From contig CAWEFK010000001.1 in the NCBI GenBank assembly GCA_963808315.1, positions 1-64,000 of the forward strand: DNA of 64,000 nt, written 5' to 3'. Below the pieces are notes generated by a model. The model was not told the origin of the DNA, did no database searches, and saw only the letters and a program-made list of their open reading frames with translations. The position numbers and the translations under genes are program-made. Source of the DNA: Palsa-504 sp963808315. Lineage in GTDB: Bacteria > Actinomycetota > Actinomycetes > Streptosporangiales > Streptosporangiaceae. Below, in pieces: positions 8,984 through 18,500 of the stretch (position 1 is the first letter of the stretch; every line of letters begins with the position of its first letter).

Positions 8984-10612
8984 TCAGTCTTGCGGCCGGC
9001 GGAGCCATACCGCGGTGTCGGGCGGCAGCAGGCCAGCGGCGAGTGGGCCGCTGGCCAGCAGCACGGCGGAGTGGGCGGGCAGGGCCACCGCGACGGCGGA
9101 CAGGTTGGCGACGCAGCACAGGCCGTCGCCGCGGTCGAAGGCGAGCACTCCGTCCGGCGCGGCCCGCCAGGTCATCGGGGTGTCCGGGTGCTGGCCCAGC
9201 GCCGGTTCGGCGCGGCGGACGCGCAGCGCCTGGCGGTACAGCTCGAGCATCGAGCCCGGGTCGTCGGTCTGGGCCTCGACGGTCAGCTCGCGCCACCGCA
9301 CCGGCTGCGGCAGCCAGGGCGGCTTGGCCGCATCGGGGGGCGAGAAGCCGAACGGCGGCTCGGCACCGGCCCAGGGCAGCGGCACCCGGCTGCCGTCCCG
9401 GCCCGGGTCGGCGCCGCCGGTCCGGATCCAGATCGGGTCCTGGCGCTTGTCCGCGGGCAGGTCTTCCACCTCCCACAAGCCGAGTTCCTCGCCCTGGTAG
9501 AGGTAAACGGAACCGGGCAGCGCCATCGTGAGCAGCGCGGCGGCCCGGGCCCGCCGCGTACCCAGGGCCAGGTCGACCGGCTGGCTGTGGTCACGCCGGT
9601 CCAGGCCGAACGACGAGTCGGCGCGACCGTACCTGGAAACATGGCGGTCGACGTCGTGGTTGGACAGCACCCAGGTGGCGGGCGCGCCCGCCGCGGCGTG
9701 GAAGGCCAGCGTGCCGTCGATGACCTCGCGCAGCTGGGCGGCATCCCAGGGACAGCACAGGTAGGGGAAGTTGAACACGGTGTGCAGCTCGTCCGGACGC
9801 AGGTACCTGGCGAACCTGGTGGCGTCGGGCAGCCAGAGCTCGCCGATCAGCACCCGGCCCGAGTACTGGTCGGCGACCGCGCGCCAGGCCCGGTAGATGT
9901 CGTGCACATCGTCGCGGTCGGTGTAGGGAGACGAATCATCCGGCTCGACCTCAGGCAGCAGCGGGTCCTTGGTCAGCAGCGCGGCGGAATCGATCCTGAT
10001 GCCGTCGACGCCGCGATCGAACCAGAATCGCAAGATGGCCTCGAACTCGTCGCGGACCTCCGGATTGGCCCAGTTGAAGTCCGGCTGCTCGGGCGCGAAC
10101 AGGTGAAGGTACCACTCGCCCGGTGTGCCGTCCGGGGCCGTCGTCCGGCTCCAGGCTGAGCCGCCGAAGATCGACCGCCAGCCGTTCGGCGGAATGTCTC
10201 CGGCGGGACCGCGTCCGGGCCGGAACCAGAACCGGGCGCGCTCGGCCGAGCCGGGCGGGGCGGCCAGCGCTTCGGCGAACCACTGGTGCTGGTCCGAACA
10301 GTGGTTGGGCACGATGTCGATGATCGTCCTGATGCCATGCGCGTGCCCCTCGGCGATCAGCGCGTCCGCGTCGGCCAGCGTGCCGAAGGCAGGGTCGATC
10401 GACCGGTAGTCGGCCACGTCGTAGCCCGCGTCGGACCTCGGCGACGGGTACCACGGGCTGAACCAGATCGCGTCGATGCCGAGGGCGGCCAGGTACGGCA
10501 GCCGCGCGCGGACGCCGGCCAGGTCGCCGATCCCGTCACCGTCGGCGTCGGCAAAGCTCTGCACGTAAAGCTCATAGATCGCGGCACCGCGCCACCAGGG
10601 AGAAGAGGTCAT
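8984..10612 (-). CDS. GH13 alpha-glucosidase (oligo-1,6-glucosidase/alpha-glucosidase type)
   Basis: A 542-residue cytoplasmic enzyme that releases glucose from short alpha-glucans. The GH13 motifs are all visible: DIVPNH, VDGIRIDSA with the nucleophile Asp, LIGELW with the acid/base Glu, and LSNHDVDRH with the third acidic residue. ATG at 10612 is chosen because the protein begins MTSSPWWRGAAIYELYVQSF, the normal GH13 start, with AGGAAACC just before it; the open frame runs further upstream without sense. It is the last gene of a four-gene operon with an ABC sugar importer (18-bp gap), facing the sulfosugar genes. A secreted alpha-1,3-glucanase lies across the LacI gene. Confidence 0.92.
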   Translation of the reverse strand: MTSSPWWRGAAIYELYVQSFADADGDGIGDLAGVRARLPYLAALGIDAIWFSPWYPSPRSDAGYDVADYRSIDPAFGTLADADALIAEGHAHGIRTIIDIVPNHCSDQHQWFAEALAAPPGSAERARFWFRPGRGPAGDIPPNGWRSIFGGSAWSRTTAPDGTPGEWYLHLFAPEQPDFNWANPEVRDEFEAILRFWFDRGVDGIRIDSAALLTKDPLLPEVEPDDSSPYTDRDDVHDIYRAWRAVADQYSGRVLIGELWLPDATRFARYLRPDELHTVFNFPYLCCPWDAAQLREVIDGTLAFHAAAGAPATWVLSNHDVDRHVSRYGRADSSFGLDRRDHSQPVDLALGTRRARAAALLTMALPGSVYLYQGEELGLWEVEDLPADKRQDPIWIRTGGADPGRDGSRVPLPWAGAEPPFGFSPPDAAKPPWLPQPVRWRELTVEAQTDDPGSMLELYRQALRVRRAEPALGQHPDTPMTWRAAPDGVLAFDRGDGLCCVANLSAVAVALPAHSAVLLASGPLAAGLLPPDTAVWLRRPQD

Positions 10613-10629
10613 GGTTTCCTTACGTGAGT

Positions 10630-11520
10630 TCAGCCCTTGAGGCTGCCTGCGGTCAGGCCAGCCAGGATATTGCGCTGGAAGATGAGGAAGAAAATCACCG
10701 TGGGCACCGCGGCCATCGCGGAGGCCGCGAGCACCAGGTTCTGCGGGCTGGTGCTTGACGCTTCGTAGATGCCGACGTTCAGCGTCTCCCGGCTCGGGTT
10801 GTAGCCGTATTCGACCAGCAGCGGCCACAGGAAGTCCTTCCAGACGGCCACCAGCGCGAAGATCGAGACCACCCCGAGAATCGGCCGGGAGATCGGCAGC
10901 ACGACCGAGCGCAGGGTCCGCAGCGGTGAGGCGCCGTCGATCGCCGCCGCGGCCAGCAGGTCCGTCGGGATCGAGTCGAAGAACCGTTTGAGCAGGAAGA
11001 TATTGAACGCGTTGGCCACCGAGGGCAGCCAGATCGCCTCCGGCGATCCGATCAGGTTCAGGTGCAGGATCGGCAGGTCCGCCACCGTGACGTACTGCGG
11101 GACGAGCAGGACCGTGGACGGGATCATCAGCGTGGCCAGCATCAGCGCGAAGATGATCCGGCCGCCGAAGGGCCGCAGCCGCGACAGCGAGTAGGCGGCG
11201 GCCACGTCAAAGATCAGCTGGAAGAACAGCGCGCCGAAGGCGTAGTAGAGCGTGTTGACCAGCAGCCGCGCGAGGCCGACCCGACCCCACGCGGCGGAGT
11301 ACGTGCTCAGGTGCACGTGCGCGGGGATGATGGTCGGCGGCACCTGGACCGCCTCGGTGGTCGACTTGAGCCCGTCGCTGAACAGGAAGTACAGCGGCCC
11401 GATGAAGACCAGGGTGAAGACCACCACCACCAGGGTCAGCACCACCCGGTAGAGGATCTTCCCGCGCGGCTGGTTGAGCTGCGCCTGGGACACCAGCGTT
11501 CTGGGCAGCGGCGCGTTCAT
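10630..11520 (-). CDS. carbohydrate ABC transporter permease (MalG type)
   Basis: A 296-residue inner-membrane protein with six predicted helices. It has the EAA loop DLLAAAAIDGASPLRTLRSV, which contacts the ATPase, and the typical C-terminal end FQRNILAGLTAGSLKG. The start ATG at 11520 overlaps the stop of the first permease by 4 bp. It pairs with the MalF-type permease and the binding protein upstream. No ATPase gene is in this operon, so a shared MsiK-type ATPase elsewhere in the genome probably drives transport, as is common in actinomycetes. Confidence 0.93.
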   Translation of the reverse strand: MNAPLPRTLVSQAQLNQPRGKILYRVVLTLVVVVFTLVFIGPLYFLFSDGLKSTTEAVQVPPTIIPAHVHLSTYSAAWGRVGLARLLVNTLYYAFGALFFQLIFDVAAAYSLSRLRPFGGRIIFALMLATLMIPSTVLLVPQYVTVADLPILHLNLIGSPEAIWLPSVANAFNIFLLKRFFDSIPTDLLAAAAIDGASPLRTLRSVVLPISRPILGVVSIFALVAVWKDFLWPLLVEYGYNPSRETLNVGIYEASSTSPQNLVLAASAMAAVPTVIFFLIFQRNILAGLTAGSLKG

Positions 11521-12479
11521 CTGGCGTCCCCTCGCTCTCGGGTCAGCCACAGGTACGCGGCGGAGAAGACGGCGAGCACCAGCATGAGGATCACGCCAAG
11601 CGCGGACGCGCTGTTGTAGTTGCTGGCCCCGCTCAGGGCAAAGGCGTACTGGTAGATGAGGTTGACCACAGACACGGTGTTGTCGTTCACGCCGGCGCCG
11701 CCGTTGGTCAAGATGAAGGCCTCGACGAACATCTGCATGGTCGCCACGATCTGCAGCATGAGCAGCATCGACAGGATCAGCCTGGTCTGCGGGATCGTGA
11801 TGTGCCTGATCTTGGAGACCAGCCCGGCGCCATCGAGCTCGGCGGCCTCGTACAGCTCGCCCGGGATGTTCTGCAGCGCGGCCAGGTAGATCAGCGTCGC
11901 GCCGCCCATGTTCATCCAGGTGGCGGCGATCGCCACCGAGATCATGGCCATGCTGGGCAGCCCGGTGCCCGGCGACTGCACCCACTGCGAGGTGGGCAGG
12001 TGAAGGGTGTGCAGGATGTCGTTGAACAGGCCGTAGGTCGGATCGTAGAAGTAGGCGAACAGCAGCAGCGCCGAGGTGGGCGGCAGCATCACCGGCAGGT
12101 ACACCAGGCAGCGCAGGTACCCCTTGGCGTGCCGGAGCTCGTTGAGCAAGATCGCGACGAAGAACGGCACCGCGTAGCCGATGACCAGCGCGATGACGGT
12201 GAACTCCACCGTGTTGCGCCAGGCCGTCCAGAAGGTCGGATCGTGGAAAATGCGCCTGTAGTTCGCCCAGCCCGCCCAGCTGGTCACCCCCAGCTGGGTC
12301 TTCTGGAAGCTCATCACGATCTCCCGGCACATCGGGTACCAGGAGAAGAACAGGAAACAGAGCACCGCGCCGATCAGGAAACCGTGCGCGGACGCGTGCC
12401 GCCTGACCTTACGGCCCACGCCGGCCCTGACCCGGGGAGGCGCCAGGACCGGCACGGACTTTGTGGCGATCGTCTGCAC
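11517..12479 (-). CDS. carbohydrate ABC transporter permease (MalF type)
   Basis: A 320-residue permease with a basic N-terminus (GRKVRRHASAH), a first helix GFLIGAVLCFLFFSWYP and the EAA loop ELYEAAELDGAGLVSKIRHI. It starts with GTG at 12479, one base after the stop of the binding protein gene, and overlaps the MalG-type permease by ATGA. The order binding protein, MalF, MalG, alpha-glucosidase is that of an oligosaccharide import operon, and the neighbouring glucosidase indicates an alpha-linked gluco-oligosaccharide substrate. Confidence 0.93.
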   Translation of the reverse strand: MQTIATKSVPVLAPPRVRAGVGRKVRRHASAHGFLIGAVLCFLFFSWYPMCREIVMSFQKTQLGVTSWAGWANYRRIFHDPTFWTAWRNTVEFTVIALVIGYAVPFFVAILLNELRHAKGYLRCLVYLPVMLPPTSALLLFAYFYDPTYGLFNDILHTLHLPTSQWVQSPGTGLPSMAMISVAIAATWMNMGGATLIYLAALQNIPGELYEAAELDGAGLVSKIRHITIPQTRLILSMLLMLQIVATMQMFVEAFILTNGGAGVNDNTVSVVNLIYQYAFALSGASNYNSASALGVILMLVLAVFSAAYLWLTRERGDAR

Positions 12480-12480
12480 G

Positions 12481-13881
12481 TCACCCGCCGCTGTTGGCCA
12501 GGATCTGGTTGACCTGGCTGGTCGCGGAGGCCAGCAGCTGGGAGATGTTTGCGGTCGGGTTGGTCAGCACGGCGAGCATGACGGGATCGAGGGTCTTGTA
12601 GACCGCCTGCGCGTCGGTCGGCTCGCCCATGGCCAGCTCGTGCGCGTTGGCGAAGGTCGAGTAGTAGGCCGGGTTGATCGTCGCGCTGGCGTCGAGCAGC
12701 TGCTGCTGCTTGGTCGCGGTGGCGCCGGTGAACAGCTGCGGCTCGGGGAAGCCGACCGGGAAGCCGTCGGCCTTCTGCCTGACGTAGTTGAACTGGCCGA
12801 CGCCCGGCGTCAGGTCCTCGAACACGAGCCACTTGATGCCGGCCTCGATCTGCGCCGGGGTGTCGTGCTTGGCGAACATATAGTCGTTGCCGCCGGACAG
12901 CGAGCCTGCCGGGGTGCCGGAGGTGCTGGGCAGCGGGCCCATGCCGTAATCGTTGATGTTGCCGCCGTCCTGCGGCACGATCACGTTGTAGATGTCGTCG
13001 GGGGCGGCGATGTACATGCCGAGCTTGTTCGAGGCCATCTGCTTTTGCAGGGTGCCCCAGGCGAGCTGCTGGGTGGGGCTCATGCTGTGGTCGACGAAGC
13101 GCATGGTGTGCAGGGCCTGGAGCACGGCCTGGCCCTGGGCCGAGTTGAAGGTCGCCGCGGTGCCGGCCGAGTTGACCATGTGGCCGCCCTCGGCGTCGAT
13201 CTCGGAGGAGAAGTGCCAGCCTCCGTTGTTGCCGGCGCTGTAGTCGCCGTAGCCGTAGATGCCATGGCCGAGCTTGGTGATCGCCATGGCGTCCTGCTCG
13301 ACCTGCGCCCAGGTGCTCGGCGGGTCGTCCGGGTTGAGGCCGGCCTCCTTGAACAGCACCCGGTTGATGATCAGCCCCTGGGTGTAGTTAACCGTCGGCA
13401 GCCCGTACAGGGTCTTGCCCGCCGTCACCGCGGCCAGCGCGGTGGGGACGATGTCGTTCAGGTCGGGCACTGTCTTGGTGGTCACGTACGGGGTGATGTC
13501 GGCGGCCTGACCCGCGTCGAGGACCTGGTTCCGGTCGGTGAAGTAGGTGTAGAAGAGGTTCGGCTCGTTGCCGGCGTCGAGCATGGCGGTGAACGAGGCC
13601 GGCACCTCGCACGGGTTCTCGTAGATGCTGTTGATGGTGATCGTCGGGTTCGCCTTCTCGAAGATCGCGACGTCCTCGTTCCACTCCTTGTGCTGCTGCG
13701 GCGCGCTGGCGGGCGGCGCGCAGTCCACGCTGATCGTCACGTGCCCGCCGCTGGCCGAGCCGGTGCCCGCGGAACTGCTTGAGCACGCCGCGGCGCCGAG
13801 CACTAGAGCCGCGACGACGGGAATACCGGCTATCCGGCGATGGCTCGCGGGTCCGGCTCGACGGTGAAGCCGTCTGCTCAT
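12481..13881 (-). CDS. extracellular sugar-binding lipoprotein of an ABC importer
   Basis: A 466-residue family 1 solute-binding protein. The signal peptide ends in a lipobox (LGAAACSSSS), and a Ser/Gly linker precedes the binding domain. Features such as NGGWHFSSEIDAEGGHMVNSAG, GIKWLVFEDLTPGVGQFN and the C-terminal NQILANSGG are usual in this family. First gene of the operon; the promoter must lie in the 13882-14127 divergent region shared with the LacI gene. It is longer than simple maltose-binding proteins, which fits binding of oligosaccharides. The exact ligand is inferred only from the context (GH13 and GH87 enzymes). Confidence 0.92.
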   Translation of the reverse strand: MSRRLHRRAGPASHRRIAGIPVVAALVLGAAACSSSSAGTGSASGGHVTISVDCAPPASAPQQHKEWNEDVAIFEKANPTITINSIYENPCEVPASFTAMLDAGNEPNLFYTYFTDRNQVLDAGQAADITPYVTTKTVPDLNDIVPTALAAVTAGKTLYGLPTVNYTQGLIINRVLFKEAGLNPDDPPSTWAQVEQDAMAITKLGHGIYGYGDYSAGNNGGWHFSSEIDAEGGHMVNSAGTAATFNSAQGQAVLQALHTMRFVDHSMSPTQQLAWGTLQKQMASNKLGMYIAAPDDIYNVIVPQDGGNINDYGMGPLPSTSGTPAGSLSGGNDYMFAKHDTPAQIEAGIKWLVFEDLTPGVGQFNYVRQKADGFPVGFPEPQLFTGATATKQQQLLDASATINPAYYSTFANAHELAMGEPTDAQAVYKTLDPVMLAVLTNPTANISQLLASATSQVNQILANSGG

Positions 13882-14127
13882 CGGCTCATCCTTCCCTGAA
13901 CTGGAAATTATCGATGCCTCAACCTACGTATGAAGACATTAGGACGCAATATATCTACTAAAAACCGCAAGGGTACAACTTGGTAACGTAAGATCACTTC
14001 CAGGCGATTGCGCAAGCCCGACCGCTCCCGCCAGCATCTCTTACGCTGTCCCAGACAAATAACCGGCAGGTTTCGGCAGAGAATTTCGGTAACAGCCTGC
14101 GGATAATCGCGCAAAACTTTCAGCGGG
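13882..14127. promoter_or_regulatory. divergent promoter region of the alpha-glucan importer and its LacI regulator
   Basis: A 246-base AT-rich region between two divergent genes. It holds the palindrome TTGCGCAA at 14008-14015 and a related AATCGCGCAAAA at about 14105-14116, both with the central CG usual for LacI-family operators. These are the best candidates for binding by the adjacent LacI protein. Confidence 0.45.
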
Positions 14128-15168
14128 ATGCCGTATCTTTGCAACATGACGCGTGTACCTACCCGGCGGCTGGCCGACGTGGCCAAGAAGGTCGGGGTCA
14201 GCGAGGCGACGGTGAGCCGGGTCCTCAACAGCAAGACCGGTGTTTCGCCCAGCACCAGGGAGGCCGTGCTGTCGGCGCTCGACGTGCTGGGTTACGAGCG
14301 CCCGACCCAGCTGCGCGGCGAGCGGGCGCGGCTGATCGGATTGGTGCTGCCGGAGTTGCAGAACCCGATTTTCCCGGCTCTGGCCGAGGTCGTCGGCGGG
14401 GCCCTGGCCCAGCGCGGCTTCACGCCGGTGCTGTGCACCCGCACCGCGGGCGGCCTGTCCGAGGCCGACTACGTCGGCATGCTGCTCGACCAGCAGGTCT
14501 CGGGGGTGGTGTTCGCCGGCGGCCACTACGCCGAGCAGGCTTCGCCGCACGAGCACTACCGGCTGCTGCGCAGCCGCGGCATCCCGGCGGTGCTGTTCAA
14601 CGCGGCGATCGACAACCTGGGCTTCCCGTGCGCCGCCACCGACGACATGACCGCGACGGGGCAGGCCTATACCCACCTGGCCTCGCTTGGCCATCAGCAG
14701 ATCGGCTTGCTCGTCGGCCCGGAGGACCACATGCCCTCGCGCCGTAAGCTCGCGGCGTTCATCGAGCTGGCCGCGCGGACGCCGGGTGCCCAGGCGCCGG
14801 TGGAACACGCGCTGTTTTCCCTGGAGGGCGGCCAGGCCGCGACCACCCGGCTGTTGCGGCACGGCGTCACCGGGGTGATCTGCGGCAGCGACGTCCTCGC
14901 GCTCGGGGCGATCCGGGCGGTCCGCCGGGCCGGCCTGTCGGTCCCCGGCGATGTCTCGGTGGTCGGGTACGACGACTCCGCCTTCATGAACTGCACCGAT
15001 CCTCCGCTGACCACGGTCAGGCAGCCGATCGAGGCGATGGGCAAGGCCGCGGTCGCGCTGCTGGTGAATCAGATAGAGAACGTGGCCGTCTATCCGGAAG
15101 AGCTGCTCTTCGAACCCGAGCTCGTCGTTCGCGGCTCGACCGGCCGGCCGCCTTCCGCGCGCGACTAG
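14128..15168 (+). CDS. LacI family transcriptional regulator of the alpha-glucan locus
   Basis: A 346-residue repressor, or 340 residues if the second ATG at 14146 is used, which begins MTRVPTRRLADVAKKVGVS and is the more usual start for the family. The N-terminal helix-turn-helix (LADVAKKVGVSEATVSRVLN) is followed by a sugar-binding core with the typical IGLVLPELQNPIFP and VVGYDDSAFMNCTDPPLTTVRQP. It lies divergently from the importer operon and just upstream of the GH87 glucanase, so it probably represses both until an oligosaccharide appears. No strong Shine-Dalgarno site distinguishes the two starts. Confidence 0.9.
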   Translation: MPYLCNMTRVPTRRLADVAKKVGVSEATVSRVLNSKTGVSPSTREAVLSALDVLGYERPTQLRGERARLIGLVLPELQNPIFPALAEVVGGALAQRGFTPVLCTRTAGGLSEADYVGMLLDQQVSGVVFAGGHYAEQASPHEHYRLLRSRGIPAVLFNAAIDNLGFPCAATDDMTATGQAYTHLASLGHQQIGLLVGPEDHMPSRRKLAAFIELAARTPGAQAPVEHALFSLEGGQAATTRLLRHGVTGVICGSDVLALGAIRAVRRAGLSVPGDVSVVGYDDSAFMNCTDPPLTTVRQPIEAMGKAAVALLVNQIENVAVYPEELLFEPELVVRGSTGRPPSARD

Positions 15169-15170
15169 AC

Positions 15171-15234
15171 CAGCGCCGCGGCCGGAGGCCCAGGCCTGTT
15201 CAGCACCGCGGCCGGAGGGCCAGGCCTGTTCAGC
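15171..15234. repeat. two direct copies of a 33-bp sequence after the LacI gene
   Basis: Two near-identical copies (about 33 bp each, differing at two or three positions) of a sequence ending CCAGGCCTGTTCAGC follow the LacI stop codon. No coding sense. Confidence 0.6.
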
Positions 15235-15506
15235 GTCGTTCGGCCATAGCTGGTTGTCGCAGGTACCGCTGACGCCTGTACCTGGGTTCCGGCTGCGCGG
15301 GCCCGGGCACTGGCGACGGGAACCTGGGAACTTGCGAGCCCAAGTATGAATCGACCTAATTTCTGTTTAGATATTGCATGGTTATGTCCGAAAGGTTACC
15401 GTCTCTGGTACATGTCCCGCATTGCACCGTTTCCCCTACATACGGTCACATCGGCCCCGCGGGACTCGCCGGAGGACATCCGGCCATCGGCATCGAAGGA
15501 GCAAAG

Positions 15507-18500
15507 GTGTTCCAGTCCATCCGAGCTGTGAGGCGGACGCTCGCCTTGGCCGCCGGCACCGCGTCGCTGGTTATCACCGGCGTCGCCGCCATGGCGGTCC
15601 CGCCAGCGTCGGCCGCTGCCACCGGTGGCAGCGGCGCGAGCCTGCCCTACGTCGAAGTGCAGGCGGAGAACTCCGCCACCAACGGGACGGTCATCGGCCC
15701 GAGCTACACCCAGGGCCAGCTGGCCGACGAGGCGTCCGGCCGCAAGGCCGTGACCCTGCAAGGCAGCGGCAAGTACGTCACGTTCACCACGCCGGTGGCG
15801 ACCAACTCGATCGACTTCCGCTACAGCATCCCGGACAGCTCGGATGGGTCGGTCTACACCGCCCCGCTCTCGCTGTACATCAACGGCGCCAAGCAGACCG
15901 ACTTCACGCTGACCAACGCCTACAGCTGGTACTACGGCAGCTACCCGTTCACCAACACGCCGAGCAGCGGCAACCCGCACCACTTCTACGACGAGGTGCA
16001 CCGCCTGTTCTCCACGACCTATCCGGCCGGCACGACCTTCAAGCTGCAGATCGACTCCGAGGACACCGCATCCTCCTACACGATCGACCTTGCCGACTTC
16101 GAGCAGGTCGCCGCGCCGCTGACCCAGCCCGCGGGCTCGGTCTCCGTCACCAGCGAGGGCGCCGACCCGACCGGCGTCAACGACTCCACCAGCGCCTTCA
16201 ACGCCGCGATCACCGCGGCCGGCGCGGGCGGCACGGTGTGGATCCCGGCGGGCACCTACAACATCCCGGGCCACATCATCGTCAACAACGTGACGGTGGC
16301 CGGGGCCGGCATGTGGTACTCGACGGTTACCGGCACCGCGCCTGGCTTCTACGGGAACTCCGCGCCGTCACCGAGCACCAACGTGCACCTGCAGAACTTC
16401 GCGATCTTCGGCAACGTCCAGGAGCGTGACGACAGCGCCCAGGTCAACGGCATCGGCGGCGCGATGAGCGACTCGACGGTGTCGAACATCTGGATCGAGC
16501 ACGACAAGGTCGGCGCCTGGATGGACGGGCCGATGGACAGCCTGAAGTTCAGCGGCATGCGCATCCGGGACACCACCGCGGACGGCATCAACTTCCATGG
16601 CGGCGTGACCAACTCCACCGTCACCGACAGCGACATCCGCAACACCGGTGACGACGGCATCGCGACCTGGGCGGACTCCAGCATCGGCGCCGACGCCAAC
16701 GACACCATCTCCGACAACACCGTGCAGCTGCAGATGCTGGCCAACGGCATCGCGATCTACGGCGGCCACGACAACACGGTCACCGGCAACCTGGTGGTCG
16801 ACACCGGAATCACCCAGGGCGGCGGCATCCAGGTGGGCCAGCGTTTCTCCTCCACCCCGGTCGGCACCACCACGATCTCCAACAACACCATGATCCGGGA
16901 CGGCGACCTCGACCCTAACTGGCAGTTCGGCGTGGGCGCCCTGTGGTTCGACGGCAGCCAGGGGACGGTCACCGGCCCGATCAACGTGACCAACGCGCTG
17001 ATCGAGCAGAGCCCGTTCGAGGCCATCCAGTGGGTCGAAGGCGAGGTCAACGGGGTCAACCTCAACAACGTGACCATCGCGGGCACCGGTACCTTCGCGC
17101 TCCAGGAGCAAGATCCAGGCACGGCGTCGGCCACCAACGTCGTGGCCACCGGCGTGGCGCAGGCCAACGCGGGCAACGCGCCGAGCTACAGCTGCGAGGG
17201 CACCGGCTTCACGATCACCGACAATGGCGGCAACTCCGGCATCTCCCCCACCCAGTGCAACGGCTGGCCGGCCCCGGTCTACCCGCCGTACCCCAACTCC
17301 GGCGTGACCGTCGCGCCGAGCGCGCTGAACTTCGGCTCGGTCGTGGTCGGCACCACGTCTTCGGCGCAGACCGCGACGGTGTCGAACCCGACGAGCGCGG
17401 CCGTGTCCGTCTCGTCGATCGCGGCCAGCGGTGATTTCGCGCAGACGAACACGTGCGGATCCTCGATCGCGGCGGGCGGCTCGTGCACGGTCAGCGTAAA
17501 GTTCACGCCGACCGCGACCGGCAGCCGCACCGGCTCGCTGACGGTCAACGCGGGCGGGGTCACCAACACCGTCAGCCTGTCCGGCACCGGGACCAGTTCT
17601 GGTGGCGGCAGCGCCACGCTGGCCGCGTCTCCCACCTCGCTGTCCTTCGGCAACGAGGCGGTGGGCTCGACCTCGTCGGCGCAGACCGTCACGGTGACCA
17701 ACACCGGCGGCGCGGCCGCGAGCGTGTCGTCGGTCTCGGCCAGCGGCCCGTTCGCGGAGACTAACACCTGCGGATCCTCGATCGCCGCGGGTGCGTCCTG
17801 CACGGTGAGCGTCACCTTCAAGCCCACCGCCGCCGGGGCCGCCACCGGCAACCTGACGGTGTCAAGCAACGCCACCGACCCCACCCTCACCGTGGCCCTG
17901 GCCGGCACCGGGACCACGAGCGGCGGGAGCACGAACCTGGCGCTGAACGCCCCCATCTCGGCGTCCAGCTACACCCAGAATTACGTCCCCTCGAACGCGA
18001 ACGACGGGAACACCAGCACCTACTGGGAGGGCACCAACGGCGTCTGGCCCACCACCCTCACGGTGAACCTGGGCGCCTCGGACTCGCTCACCTCCGTGGT
18101 CGTGGACCTGCCCCCGTCCTCGGCGTGGAACACCAGGACCCAGACGTTCTCGGTGCTCGGCTCGGTGAACGGCAGCAGCTACAGCACGCTGGTGGGCTCG
18201 AACACCTACACCTTCAACCCCGCCACCGGCAACACCGTCACCATCAACCTGCCGGCCGGTACCACCGACCAGTACGTGCAGCTGTCCTTCACCGCCAACA
18301 GCGTCCAGAACGGCGCCCAGGCGTCGGAGTTCCAGGTGTGGGGCACCGGCAACACGCACCCCGACCTGGCGCTGAACGCTCCGGTCACCGCGTCGAGCTA
18401 CACCCAGAATTACGTCCCGGCCAACGCGGTGGACGGTAACACCAGCACCTACTGGGAGGGCACCAACGGCGCCTGGCCCACCACCTTCACGGTCAACCTG

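Noticed and set aside
8990..14000. Long plus-strand frames opposite the GH13 and ABC genes
   Set aside because: They are shadows created by GC-rich third positions; the minus strand encodes recognisable enzymes and permeases throughout.
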